From Acytostelium subglobosum LB1 (lineage: Eukaryota > Evosea > Eumycetozoa > Acytosteliales > Acytosteliaceae), in assembly GCF_000787575.1 (NCBI RefSeq), contig NW_012236519.1, forward strand, positions 248,001 through 312,000: a stretch of DNA of 64,000 nucleotides, in the 5' to 3' direction. Position numbers and translations under genes: made by a program. This document shows, in pieces, positions 1-12,092 of the stretch (positions are counted from its first letter, which is position 1; every line of letters begins with the position of its first letter). The notes below the pieces were generated by a model. That model ran no database searches and was not told where the DNA came from. It saw nothing but the letters and a program-made list of their open reading frames with translations.

Positions 1-3000
1 GCGCATCTCACTCAGCGATAAAGATCCCTCGGTCATGGCGGCATCACTATGCTTCTTTTTGGATATATCGGCGCGACCAGACACTGCGCACACCATCAAG
101 GATCTCATCCCATCGTTTGTCAGCATACTGAAGCAGGTGGCAGAGGGTCGTCTACCCGGCCACTACATCTACCACGGTGTCTGTCATCCCTGGCTACAAA
201 TCAATCTTCTCAAGCTACTCTCCAACCTTGGTGCCAACGACCCCAAGGCCTCCGATCAAATGTACCAAGTGATCCTATTCACAATATCCCTGGCACTCAA
301 GTACAAGAACAATGCAGGCTTAGGTATGTTGCCCTTCACTCAATTCATCTGATCACGAACTTACCCTCCCCCTACCTTCGACGCAGCCATCCTGTACGAG
401 TCAATTCAATCACTCACAGTGATTGTACCGAATAGCAATGCATTGGAGTCATCAGTGAAGCATGTTTCAGTGTTGTTGGCATCGAGACATAACAATTTGA
501 GATACTTGGGCATCAAGGTATTGACTTCAATCGTCAAGGTCGCACCCAAATGCGTGACACAATACCAATTGGATGTGATCGAGTGTCTTGAATCCACCGA
601 TGAGACACTGAAGCGAAAAAGTCTAGATCTACTATATCGCATGACAAACAGCAAGAACATCGTGCCGATATGCGCCAAGTTGATGAACCATCTCGTGTCG
701 ACGGGCGACCAACAGCTAAAGCGTGAGCTCGTGTCAAAGATCTCTGATCTTGCCGAGCGCTACTCCCCCAACGACTATTGGTACATCGAGACTATGATAC
801 GAATGCTCAACATTGAGGGCCAGCTTGTGCAGCCACCGGCTGCCTACAACCTCATCAGATTGATCGCTGGTGGTAGTGGCCAAGATGACAACGAAGCCGA
901 AGACATCAAGATCAAGCAACACGCCGTCAAGCTATGTCTAGTCGCGATTGACTCACTGGGGCCTCTAACTCAGCAGCACACCTCCAACACAACAGCAAAC
1001 GAACTGCTGCTCAAGGTGCTCGCATGGGTGTTGTCAGAGTACTCATACTTGTTGCTTGGCGAGATATCGATCGAATCAGTCATCAATGCACTCTGCGATC
1101 AAATGGACAAGGAGTACAGTGGCGAGGCAAAGTCATGGATACTTGGAGGCCTAGGCAAGCTCACGTCACAAGTTGGCCGCTTGCTGCCTCAGGTGTCGAT
1201 CGTGGCCAAGAAGTACATCGCCTCACGTTCATTGATCGCACAGAGAAAGGCAATGGAGCTGATGGAGATGGCAACGATGCCAAAGGCAATGATGGAGGAG
1301 GTGATGCCAACAGACTCATTCTGCGAAGACATTGACCTTAAGCTTTTTGCTCGACACTGTGATGTCTATGCCAAGAAAGCTGTTGCCAAGGGTGCCAAGA
1401 CATACAAGCCCAATCAAATAAGAAGGACCACCAACAACAAGAACAACAGCATCATTCAATTAGTCGATCTCCCTTCGATATCACCTCAGACAACAGGTAG
1501 TTCCACTTCACAGGCACCCAAGAAGGAGCTCAACTTTGAGTATCCATCACCGCCATCATCATTCACAATGCAACAACAGAAGATGTACCCGACTCAATCA
1601 TTCTTCTCCAGTCCACAGGCACAACACTCATCATCTCCACCTTCCTCACAGTTGGTCGAGGTCGATGCTGAGCCCATGCCAATGCCCACAAACATGTCAC
1701 ACGAGGCATTGAACCAACCAAACACCAACAGTCCTCGCAACCAACAACAACTACAACAGCATCAGACTGAGGTGATGCCAAGTGTTCCAAAGTCCGCCAA
1801 GGTGGTATGGACAAAGAAAGGATTCGTCGGACAAACAGCACCTCCACCTCAACAGACACAACTCTTACAACAACCAAACTTGGCTGCTCCTCCTGTTGCT
1901 TCACAACCTCAGGTGTCTCCACAACAGCCACCAACACAACAACCTCCAACTACTGCTGTTGTTCAACCCGAGAGGCCACAGCGTGTGGTTGATCCCAAGA
2001 AGGAGAAGATGGCCAAAGAACTATTTGGTGGCTTGTCGAACGATGATGAAGAAGATGACGCCAATCAATCAAGAGTGTCAAGTCGATTGAACAGAGCTAA
2101 GAACAAGACTACACACGACTCCCCTGACCAGTCACCAATCTCCTCAGCGGCATCCCTTTTGGTCAATCTTGATCTTTCAAACATGTCCTCCAAGCCAGCA
2201 CCAATCAGTGGCAGTACACCACCATCAAAGAAAACACCATCAGTTCATTATCCATTGTTGGATTTAGAGTCACCATCTCCCGCTGCCAAACAATCGCCCA
2301 TTCATTCATTATTGATGGAGTTGACACCAACCACCTCATTGATGGATGAGGACCACACTTCAGCGGACTCAACCAATCAACTGGCGACGCAACAACAGCA
2401 TTCTCCGCCACTCCCCGTATCCACTCCTCTGGCAACACAAATCAATGCTGGCACTTCATTTACAATGAACAATCTCACACTTACACCATTGCTCAAGAGA
2501 TATATATCATCAACGTCATCAAACCAACAACAACAACTGTACAGTGATCACAATATAGTAGTATCGATCGTTAAGCAGTGGCACAACTCACAGCTCACAG
2601 TACTCATGCTGATATCAAACAATCAATCGACCAAGCCTCTAAAGTCAATCAACAACATCATAGTTGGTAACGATCATCTCAAGGTATGTGAGCGAGCAAG
2701 CGAGTCATTCATGGTCAATCACTCACTCTTGCCTCCATTCTAGATTGAGTTTGATGGCGACTCCATCGTATCGATCAAACAGCAAAAACAAGAGCAGAGA
2801 CAGCAACAAGCAGTATTGCTGTCTGTTGATGAACTGCCTCCAAAGCTCACTGTGGTCAGCATTGTAAAGGTCGACTTGAAGAAGGTTGGCTATGGAATAG
2901 TGTTGTCATCAACGATAGAGTATAGGATTAGCGATAACAATCAACAACTCAAACTACCCAGCCTCTCGATACCAATTGAGATCACAGACTTCCTTCGACC

Positions 3001-3397
3001 ACACGAGTTATCCAAGGAGCAGTTTGATCAGCTTTGGACATCATACATACAGGACCGAGAGATAATAGTGGATCGATCACTACACACAAGGGCAAACCAA
3101 TTGGTGCCATACTTCACAAGGGGACTTAGTCTCCACATGGTCGACAGTGTCCAGCAGGACAAGGACAAGGACGAGGAGGCATACGGTTGCAGCAAACTGG
3201 TTATGAGTGCTGGTGTCAACATTGCAGCGGGTGGGATTGTGCTGTTCCGCATGTGTCTTGCACCTGGAAAGATATCGATCAGTGTCAAGACGAACGACAA
3301 GAACTTTTCAGATGTAGTATCCAGACATTGTTATCGAATTCACAACTCAACATTGGTATCACTTGCCGCAACCTCAGTAGCAACAGCGAACAAATAG
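1..3397 (+). CDS. AP-4 adaptor complex subunit epsilon (5' partial)
   Basis: Large adaptin of the heterotetrameric AP-4 coat, which sorts cargo at the trans-Golgi network. Exons 1-323, 387-2683 and 2744-3397, joined by GTATGT/AG introns with consistent phase; the 5' end lies outside the window. The first exon reads in frame from base 2 (DKDPSVMAASL). The trunk is an HEAT/ARM repeat solenoid; the stretch AILYESIQSLTVIVP through LKRKSLDLLYRMTNSKNIVPI matches the epsilon/gamma adaptin core, closer to AP-4 epsilon than to AP-1 gamma in my reading. A long Gln/Pro/Ser-rich hinge (roughly 1400-2450) separates it from a C-terminal ear-like domain (2460-3390). About 980 residues are visible. Family assignment is from remembered conservation, not a search; AP-1 gamma is the main alternative. 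Confidence 0.85.
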
Positions 3398-3796
3398 AAT
3401 GGCATGGCGTTCCAAACTACATCTCGTGCATGTAAAATAAAACTATGTACATTGATTGTCCCATCCAATTACAAGTCATTGTCTGTCCTCCATATCCCCG
3501 AGTCAACTCGATCATTCGTGTGATGGGTGTGTGTGTGTGGACAAAGTCATCTGATCCACCCTCATGCTCACACACATTCACACAGACGACGATGATCAGA
3601 TCATTTGTGAGGATGTGGATGGGTGGGTGGTGGGTGGACTATCCATCGCGACTTACTATGACTCCGATCACAGTTTGAGACCAACAATGTTATGCCAAGA
3701 ATGTGTTGCCAAACATGGAATTGATCAATCACTTCCATTCATTTGACCAATCCATCAAACTCGAAAGACAATAAGACAGGACATAGGATTTGAGGA
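3398..3796. other. Intergenic, AP-4 epsilon to membrane-protein gene
   Basis: About 400 bases. It holds GT/CA-rich stretches and short chance reading frames. No RNA gene or conserved protein was recognised. It should contain the 3' end of the adaptin transcript and the promoter of the next gene, both on the plus strand. Confidence 0.6.
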
Positions 3797-4602
3797 ATGG
3801 TAGAATATAGTGTCTACTTATTTATAAAGGATCAATTATATGATAGAGCAGGAGGATATGCAGTGGCACTTCAATGTGCCCTTGTATTCAGATTAGTCGA
3901 TATTACACTAATACTTATAATGTATAATTCAATCACTCCATGGTTCATATTGATCACTTTAACTTTAGATATATTATGTATGTATACATACTTCGAAGAC
4001 TCACTTCCATTCTACATTCATACTAACTTGATCTCAATCAAATATAGGTACAATTGTAGGATACATTGGAAGTTATAAAAGACATATTATATGTCTATTT
4101 ATTGTATGTTACCGGATCCAAATATATTATCATACACAATCACTAACTCAATCAATCAATCAATCAGTTCTTTATATGTAGTGTAGTATTATTCTTATTA
4201 TTATTTATTCCATTAATTTTGATACATTCGATCATGTGGAGTTCGATGAATACTTCAAGTATTAATGTTGGTCAGACAGTATTACAAGCATGTATGTTTG
4301 GTTTCGATCTGGCTTCAATGTATCTAGCAAGAAAGGAACGTGCACTATTACAGAAGTTGGAAAAGAATAGAATGTTGGATGGAGATACATCGTACAATAT
4401 TCGTATCAAATCCTGTATAGTGACATCCAGTGCACCGATGGTCGACTCTGAAGGCTTCTACCTGGCGCCTAAAGATACCGATCCCTATCGCCTTGAGCCA
4501 GGTGGTGCAACCAAATGTGTCGATCCATCATTTATTATCAATATTCCACTGTCACACTCTTTGGATTTCCAATCGATGGCTCCTGAAGGTACAATGGTCT
4601 GA
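3797..4602 (+). CDS. Small multi-pass membrane protein of unknown function
   Basis: Exons 3797-3977, 4048-4103 and 4168-4602, all with GTATGT donors and AG acceptors and continuous phase, giving 223 residues. I do not recognise the family. The N-terminal 110 residues contain three or four hydrophobic helices: one around ALQCALVFRLVDITLILIM, one around PWFILITLTLDIL running into TIVGYIG, and one long Leu/Ile/Phe segment spanning the exon 2-3 junction (IICLFIVFFICSVVLFLLL). After about residue 100 the chain continues with a possible amphipathic region (GQTVLQACMFGFDLASMYLA) and a charged stretch (RKERALLQKLEKNRML), then a soluble tail rich in Pro, Asp and Ser. The start is the first ATG in frame. 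The exon structure makes it convincing as a gene; the function is unknown. Confidence 0.65.
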
Positions 4603-4758
4603 TCATCTCAATTGATCCTAGATCAATCATTCTATGAATAATTTGATTGATTGAACGATATAAATTAATAAATATGTATAGAATATACCTTCCTGGAAGT
4701 AAATATCATACCTTAATTAATTGATGTTCGTTAACGTTGTAGTATATGTACATATAAA

Positions 4759-6018
4759 TTATGGTTTAGAATGAGAGAATACACTGATCTTGCTTGTGTA
4801 TGAATAGACCCAGAAGTTACAGAATCCTGGATTGATTGAATGGTTTGGAAGGTTTTAGAGATTTTTCCAAGTCATTGACTGATGTAAATATTTGGAAACT
4901 TACCTTGTGATGGTACAAGAAGATTCTGGATAACCATCAATGGATAGAATGAACATGTTGATATATATGACAGGATATGTTGGGCAATATCTGGTAACCA
5001 TACAATGATGAATACCAATATATATAATGTCAATCTCTTTGATATAGTTTCATCAATATGTTTAAGTCTCTCTGAATAATATATATATTTCATTTGTTAG
5101 TATATGTTGTTTGAATGAGAGTTTGTCTGGACTTGACTTGACTAACTTACCATTGTAGTTTAACCTTGCTTCGAACTTCTCTCTAAACAATCTCTTTAGT
5201 TTGATGTAGAATCCAATACAGACTACCATACATATTGTCAAAGGTAGGAACCACACAACAATCTCTTGAACACTCTTCAACTCGCACCATCCTACACTTG
5301 GTTCCTGGACAATTGAATTGGTAGTCACCAATGACAAAGTGATCACAAATGATGTTCCAAGTGATATAAAGGCGAATATCTTCATCAAATGTGGACTGAT
5401 CACGTGATTGATTGATTGAGTCAGTGTGGGGGTGAGTGGAGTGGAATGATTCCAGGATAGGGGTACTTACTGTGGCTTTGGATGTGAAAGTTGGTAATAG
5501 AGATAGAAGGCAATGCAACATGTGATGATGAAGGTTGTCATGTACCAGAATTGAATGTTGGCTCTAAGTGCTATACATGGTGATAATAATACTCCATAAA
5601 CTGATACTGATGTATAATAGTTGGGCATACCGGATAATAGGAATCCAGTTGATAGTATAATATCAAGTGATGTCAAGTAATCTGATATGGCCAACATGCA
5701 CACAAGGAATGGCAATCGAGAAGACATGATGCTGGGCTTGGGTCGGACCAGTGGCGTGGACTCCTCTTCGGGACTGCCACCGACAACACCAAATCCTCCA
5801 CCTTTAGTCTCTCTCGAGTTATTTATCCTCTCATGTTCCATTAGTTGTTTTATAAACTCTTTCTCTGCTTTGTTATCATTATATTTCTTTCTTAAATATG
5901 ATATAATAGTTAATAGACTACCAATCATAGACAATGATGCCATTACAATATTTATAATGTCCAGCGCTGCCTTTTGATCATGATTGGGTGCTCCACAAAA
6001 TGCATCATTCAATGTCAT
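4759..6018 (-). CDS. cAMP-receptor-like (Crl-type) G-protein-coupled receptor
   Basis: Seven-helix plasma-membrane receptor of the dictyostelid family 5 (cAR/Crl) type. Exons on the minus strand: 6018-5471, 5395-5151, 5071-4904 and 4826-4759, phases consistent, 342 residues. Helix 1 begins at IINIVMASLSMIGSLLTIISYL; the first intracellular loop is long and charged (KKYNDNKAEKEFIKQ to PLVRPKPS); helix 2 is LPFLVCMLAISDYLTSLDII. A Cys in SVGWCELKS is the usual extracellular disulphide position, and the end of helix 7 is QGFCNFWVYSYTSK, a family hallmark that appears only after splicing out the 77-base last intron. I chose MTLNDAF as the start; the frame stays open to 6219, but that stretch is low-complexity (poly-Gln, poly-Thr) and probably 5' leader. 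The ligand cannot be inferred. It converges with the membrane-protein gene ending at 4602. Confidence 0.85.
5442..5454. repeat. 13-bp palindrome variant in GPCR intron 1
   Basis: TGGAATGATTCCA, a palindrome around its central base, lies inside the first intron of the GPCR gene near its donor. It is a variant of the motif that occurs exactly in four other introns of this window. Confidence 0.6.
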
Positions 6019-7157
6019 TTTGGTTGTTGTAGTTGTTGTTGTAGGTTGTTGTTGTTGTTGTTGGTGTTTGAGTTTGGAGTCAAGAGTTGTGATTGATGGA
6101 TTGTGATTGAATGTATGTGTATATATATGTTTGTTACAACTTTGATAATTGGTAGTTGTTGGAGAAGAAGTTGGAGAATATCCCAACACGACCCAAACCT
6201 TTAGGACAAAGTATTCCACTCCGTAATATTATTATTGATTTCTAATTGATAGGATAGAGACACCGACACAACATCTACACCGGTGACACACACAAAGGCC
6301 AACACCAAAGTTGGTGGGCGGGTCTTACGAACTTGACTGACTGGTAGACTGACTATTGATCTGAAGAAGAAGTGGGAAGAAGCAAGCTTAAGGAGTGAGA
6401 GAGTGTAGTGTCATCATCAACATCATCTGATGTGAGTGGGAAGATCATTCACTAATCCAACGACCGACAAAGGATGAGATCTCTTTCTGGGGTGAACTAT
6501 CTGAGACCTGGGAACCTAGTTCGTGGTTGTTGGTGTTGTCGCGTGTGTGTGTCTGTATAGTCGTCGGACAAGAACAAGAACTCATAAACCCGACGAGACG
6601 ACAGTGGGTGAGTGTAGTAGTACTATTAGTCTAAGTTTGTTGTTGATAGAGAGTGGTCATCTTCTAAGCTTCATCTTGATTTAGTTGGTTGTGTGTAGTG
6701 GGTGTGTGATAGTCAGTGTGGTGAACTGACGAATCGGCATTATGAATTTTCTAGCTTTACCCACCCACAACACTCTCATTCTCATACCCCCAAAGAGAGT
6801 GGGACCACACGAAAGTTGGAGTGGGTCAGGAGCAGTCGCGTTCAGATATCTTCACTCATACAACAACAGATCAGAAGATACCTTATCAGTACACACACAC
6901 ACACAACACAACAGACTATCACTGATACAGATACGATGTCTATCTACTTATCTCTATACTCCTATCACTAACTTATAACATCGATGTGAGTGTGTGTCTG
7001 AGTGTGTATCTGTGTGATTTGATGTGATGTGACAATGAGATACAATGAATAACAACAAACAGATAAAGATGTTTATATATTATTTCATTATTTACCCTAC
7101 GTAATATCTTATAAACAATCAATACTAAATATATATATATATATCTCTTTTATTATT
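6019..7157. promoter_or_regulatory. Divergent promoter region, GPCR and ADF-H gene
   Basis: About 1.1 kb between two divergent genes. It contains low-complexity tracts (GTT repeats, CA and GT runs near 6890-6910 and 6985-7020, an AT run near 7128-7144). Open frames here (for example 6702-6978) are short, CA/Thr/His-rich and lack conservation signs. It probably holds both 5' leaders and promoters; no defined element was identified. Confidence 0.6.
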
Positions 7158-9059
7158 ATGGATTCTACCTATCAATCAGTGTTGCTTAATAACACATGGT
7201 ATGTGAATCAATCAATCGAATGAACAATCAATCAATAATATTAATAAGTTGATATTAATTTAATAATATTTAATTATTATTTAGGTCAATTATTGATAAC
7301 AAGTTTAACATCACTGATGTTGGTAATGACTTGGCCGACTTGTCCAAGCACCTCTATGAGAATTTGTTGTTAAAGGCATTTGTCCGTGATACCGAATCCA
7401 ATCGATTCCTACTCTGTTGGTGGGAGGGTACCAAGGTTGCACATCAACTACGTGCTCAATTCCGTGACACATTATTATCCACCATAGTTGCATTCTCAGT
7501 ATGTACCATATTACATTCAATCACTCATGATGAAATATACTAACTTTGAATGAATAGAATACAATTGATATTGGAGGTGCATACCAGATATGCCACAAGT
7601 TCAATGATGAGGAGGAGTTTAATGAACAGATTGACAAGTCCACGTATAATGGATTCCAATTGTTTGATCAATTGCCAATGTTACAACCAAATGAATGGTT
7701 TGTCTTTGGTTACAACAGTGAGAGAATGCTACAGTCCATCTCTGGACAATCCGGCCATGACCTCATGATGATGTTCACTCCCAATCATTCAAACTCTATA
7801 CTCTACCGAAAGAGTGAAAAGTATGTATCTTCACATCATCCATTTTCCATCATGATCCATCCAGTCAGCTGACCCTCTTCAATCATCCAATCAATCAATC
7901 AGTGAGTACTTCTATCTATTATGGGAGGGACACAAGACTAGACCAATCGAGCGTGTCAAGTTTACTTCCATGTCCGCAACAGTATTCCTCATGTTCAAGG
8001 TATGTTTGTCACACTTGATCAATCATTCAATCACTCACTGACTCAATCAAACAATCAATCAAACATTAGCATCTTTATGACAAGATAAGAGTGATCAAGT
8101 TGTATGAGGGATATAATCATGAATGGTTGGCTAGTGTGTTGGGACCAGAGTTCAGGGTTAGACCTGATATCCCCAAGCCAGAACCAGTTGTCCGTGTTCC
8201 AGAGCCAGTTGCTATGCCAATGCCATTGACTAAGCCAACTCCAGCTCCAGTCTCAACCCCAGTGCCACTGCCAGTCCATGTGGAGGAGCCAGTGCACATT
8301 GAGCCAGTGATCAAACAATCAATCCTTGGCGATGACTTTGAGTTTGCCAAACAGAGAAGATTCGATTGGGCTCATAGATCAGTCCAGAACTCACCAGTAT
8401 CCATGGTCTCAAGACGCATCGGCAGTCTCTCAATCCCATCGTCACCAATCGTGGACAAGGGCTACACATTCACCAAGCCAGAGCCAGTCGTCGAGGTCAT
8501 CGCAGTGCCAGAGCCAGTCGTCGAGATGATCGCCCTGCCCGAGCCAGAGCCAGTGATCTCCAAGGTACACGATGTCAAGTACTGCAACTTCCACGATATT
8601 GAGCATGCTCTCAGTGACTTTAACAAGGGCCACGTCAACTGGGTCATGCTCGGCTTTAGCACCAAGGTCGCCGGCGCACTCACACTGGTAGGCAAGGGCA
8701 CCAAGGGTCTGTCCGAGATGAAGGAGCTGCTCCTCGACAACACGGTCCGCTTCAGCGTCTACCGCGTCAACTTTGACGACAAGCGCAGTGCATTCAACCA
8801 GGACATTGCCATCGATAGCAACCGCCAGAGGACCTGTCTGGTCGAGTGGCACGGCAAGCGCTCGAGCGCCAGCCAAAAGGCCAAGCGTGTGACCATCATC
8901 AAGCCCGTCTACAACATGATCTCCGAGAAGGTATTGTTGCACGGAGAGTTCGAGGTTGATGAGCACGATGACATCTCCGACAAGGCCGTCATCCAAAAGG
9001 TCACCAGTTTCAGAAACGATGTTCAATACCAACACATCATCGAGCCATCTGAGGCTTAA
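7158..9059 (+). CDS. ADF-H (cofilin/coactosin-like) protein with three domains and a Pro-rich linker
   Basis: Probable cytoplasmic actin-binding protein. Exons 7158-7198, 7285-7498, 7558-7820, 7903-7999 and 8070-9059; phases agree; 534 residues. Two N-terminal copies of an ADF-H-like fold are suggested by repeated signatures: NRFLLCWWEGTKVAHQLRAQF in the first and EYFYLLWEGHKTRPIERVKF in the second. After a linker of Pro-Val-Glu-rich repeats (PKPEPVV, PVPEPV, about residues 225-370) comes a third domain beginning near NFHDIEHALSDFNKGHVNWVML; it carries the coactosin-like pattern VNWVMLGF then KGTKGLSEMKELL then RQRTCLVEWHGKRSSASQKAKR. The last domain is the clearest; the first two are inferred from the shared WEG pattern. 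The exact number of domains should be tested by profile search. Confidence 0.75.
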
Positions 9060-9444
9060 ACCTGTCTGTTACTATCTCCTAAGTATCCAATAAACATCGA
9101 TCTATTCATCATTATCCACATGCATAAGCCTCAGTTGATGACAGTGATCATGTATATATATATATATGATCACTCAGACACATATTCATTCTCTTTGTTA
9201 TATCTGTGATCGAGCGGTTAATCGCCAGTGTTGTGGAGAGTACTTTATTGATGCTGATGCTGATGCTGAGGTCTTGAATGATGTCAAGACCTGTGCTGTG
9301 TCGTCGCCAGTCCAGTACCATCCATTATATATACTTTGTGTGTGAGTGTTTCGTTTCGTCTTATGCCGCTGCTGTTGCTGCTATGTTGTTGGTGTTGTTC
9401 GCTGATGTAGCTACATGTGACTGTACAATCCAATCGATATTCAT
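9060..9444. terminator. Convergent 3' region with a hairpin
   Basis: Lies between the convergent ADF-H and NDUFA5 genes. A perfect 8-bp inverted repeat GTGATCAT (9144-9151) and ATGATCAC (9166-9173) flanks an AT-only loop, giving a hairpin visible on both strands. A GATGCT tandem repeat follows near 9251-9270. A role in 3' processing is inference only. Confidence 0.45.
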
Positions 9445-9798
9445 TTACTTGTTATAGTACATCATCATTGGTGGTTTGTTCTTGTCCTCCAACTCCCACA
9501 GTCTGTCCTTGGCAACCATGTCGATGACCTTGAGCTCGTTCTCTGCCTGCATGATCAACTCCTCGACCTGGCCAGCAAAGATGGTCTCTTCGATCTTGGA
9601 GATGTCAGTCTCGCGCTGAACAACATCATATCTGAACTGAGTGATCTCCTCGGTCTTTGTACGATAGAATGATTGCTGATCGATCTTTCTAAGTTCGCGC
9701 AGTGTCTTTTGGTATAGATCTGACAGTATCCTTCTAGCATGTGGTTGTACTGCGATACCTGTGATACCAGTTGACTTCTTAATGAACTGTGATGCCAT
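9445..9798 (-). CDS. ndufa5: NADH dehydrogenase 1 alpha subcomplex subunit 5 (complex I B13)
   Basis: Accessory subunit of mitochondrial respiratory complex I, in the matrix arm. Single exon, 117 residues, close to the usual 110-120. Family landmarks in order: TTGITG-like start (KKSTGITGIAVQPHARRIL), SDLYQKTLRELRKI, FYRTKTEEITQFR, then ETDISKIEETIFAGQVEELIMQAENEL, which corresponds to the conserved LE.Q...GQ.EE.I.QAE.EL block, and the C-terminal Trp region (DRLWELEDKNKPP). The start ATG is at 9798 (MASQF). Promoter is to the right, 3' end convergent with the ADF-H gene. Confidence 0.93.
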   Translation of the reverse strand: MASQFIKKSTGITGIAVQPHARRILSDLYQKTLRELRKIDQQSFYRTKTEEITQFRYDVVQRETDISKIEETIFAGQVEELIMQAENELKVIDMVAKDRLWELEDKNKPPMMMYYNK

Positions 9799-12092
9799 CA
9801 ATAGTTTGTTGTGCAGGGTATGTATTTATATATATCTGTATGATTGATTGTATTTGAAACAGATTGAAAGAAGTAATGAGTATGAGCCAAGTGTCAAATG
9901 AATTTTGAAAAATGGAACTTCTCTTTTAACAAACCCTCCACTCAGTTTCAAACCTTGCCCTCGCCCTTGCCCTCCACACAACTCAATTCAACTTTCAACA
10001 ATAATAATATTTATTTCTATTTATTATTATATTGATGTTCAATAATGTAGTATATTGATGGAGTTGTAGTATTGGTGTGATCCAATTTAGGTTATGTAGT
10101 ATAACCTTGTGGATTGTAATTGGATTTGGATGGAGTTTACATTCACATGTTGATACTACATAAATATTGATTCATTTTACAAATACCAATGGATGAAGTA
10201 CAATCTACATCAATTCAATACGATACAACTTGAATTACCATTGTCATCACTCTCATAGATACATCTACATCTACCACATCCACATCACCCCATCACACAC
10301 TAATCACACACCATTCAATCAATCAATTCATTCAACCCAAGGTGTCAATGGATAGTGTGGGTAGGTAGTGTGTGTGATTAGGATTGGTTGACAACAATAT
10401 CCAACAACATCATCCAACAACATCATCCAACAACAATGTCATGGAGTCAATGATGTAAGGTTGAAAGAATAATGTGTATGATGGGTATGAGTATGAGGTG
10501 AGATAGTAAGTGGATGGATCTGCCAAGCAACGAGAATGATCTGGTTTACCATGAGCGTAGATACACCAATGAATACCATCTACCATACTTTTAGAGTAAG
10601 GTGGAGGGTGTCCATCATCACCATTCATTCAAATAAGTACAACAACTAGTTATTCAATTCAATTCAATTACAATATCATTTATACCAACAACAAAGATCT
10701 TTCATACTTTCACTCAATCAATATTTAATATATACATACATCTATTGTTAGTCTTTTATCGAGATATTGATCTGTCGTTTACGAATAAGTTACTCACATT
10801 GAAATTAAACAACAAACAAATTAGATCTGAACTCTCCTTTTACAGTAAGTATCAATCTATTCAATCATAATCAATCGAATCAATCAATCTTGAACAATCA
10901 CCCCTTTTCTAAAAGAAGGGCGCATCACTCTGTTGTTTGTCCAGTCAATCACTCATGACAATGTTTCACAAAGGAACAACAACAACAAACAATATTCATC
11001 CATCAATTCATTCAACCCATCGTCAGCGCCTATCTCGACGACGATGTCGTCACACAATGTATCAAAGGCGACAACAGCACATACACACACACACACTCAT
11101 ACTTGGGTTTAGTCGTGACTATCCCATGCCAAGGAGTCTCGCCTTTCGCCACCACCATTTGTAATGTGAGTGATCTTAATAAGGGTCTGGAAGACCACTA
11201 CAACCAACAAACAAAGTATTATTACTTGCTTTGATCAGATTGGTGCGTGCCCCCTAACCAACCCGGGTATCAGCCGGCAACTGATTGATTGTTGTGAGTG
11301 ATGATTGATTGAGCATCTGATACTAGATTTAACGTCCAAGCAGCCAGTCAACACCAAGTCCATCAATCCATCAAACCAACAACAACAACACAAATATCAA
11401 CTTCCAGTTGTACAACCAACCATCAAACAATCAACCAACATCAATCAAAGTTATAACTTATTCAACCAACTCACTCAAGTCCAACAGACACAACTCACAC
11501 ACACATAGATAGATACACACACAACACACTACATATCAACAACTACACACTTTCGTCTTGGAATAACCATCACTACATCAGATCAACACCCCCCTCGTCA
11601 ACCTAACTGGGTTATTGCTGCATAGATTACCCCCACACCTCTCACTCACTCTATCAATCAATCAATCACTCTGGCATAGTGACCCCACACACCCTTTCGT
11701 TATCTATCACTCCCACACACACACACTCTTATCAATTAATCCCAAACTGATCAACACGAGCATATTCGTGTGAATGCATACATCCATCACCTACCATCTC
11801 TCCATCCATCCCCTGTCATCCATCCATCCATCAATCCATACGCACTATATATATCTATCACGTGATCACTTCATTTCTTCTTTAAAACACAATAATCAAA
11901 CAAATAACATAATTTGATTTGTTAACCTTACCTTCTAAAGTAGTAGTCTTATAAATATATAATATATAGATCATCAGCCGGCAAGCAATACTGGACGACC
12001 AAGCCGACTGGAACATCACCATCCCCATCACAATCAACATCAGCTTCAACACACTCAACACACACAAATATAAAAGACGACAAACTGATCAG
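9799..12092. other. 2.3-kb intergenic region upstream of the HECT gene
   Basis: Mostly AT- and CA-rich non-coding DNA with (CATCCAACAA) repeats near 10400-10435 and dense TCAA tracts. A plausible donor site (CAGTAAGTATC at 10845-10855) followed by TCAATC-rich sequence suggests a non-coding 5' exon on the plus strand. A GC-rich motif at 11242-11282 resembles another at 62113-62155. Short open frames at 10410-10628 (minus), 10937-11164 and 11305-11508 show no conservation and are not called. The frame of the next gene is open back to 11970, so its N-terminus may begin here. Confidence 0.55.

Noticed and set aside
8442-9035. 197-residue minus-strand frame opposite the ADF-H gene
   Set aside because: It mirrors the coactosin-like exon, lacks splice or start context and its composition follows the complement of biased codons.
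10410-10628. 72-residue minus-strand frame in the 2.3-kb intergenic region
   Set aside because: Short, no recognisable domain, partly made of a CATCCAACAA repeat.
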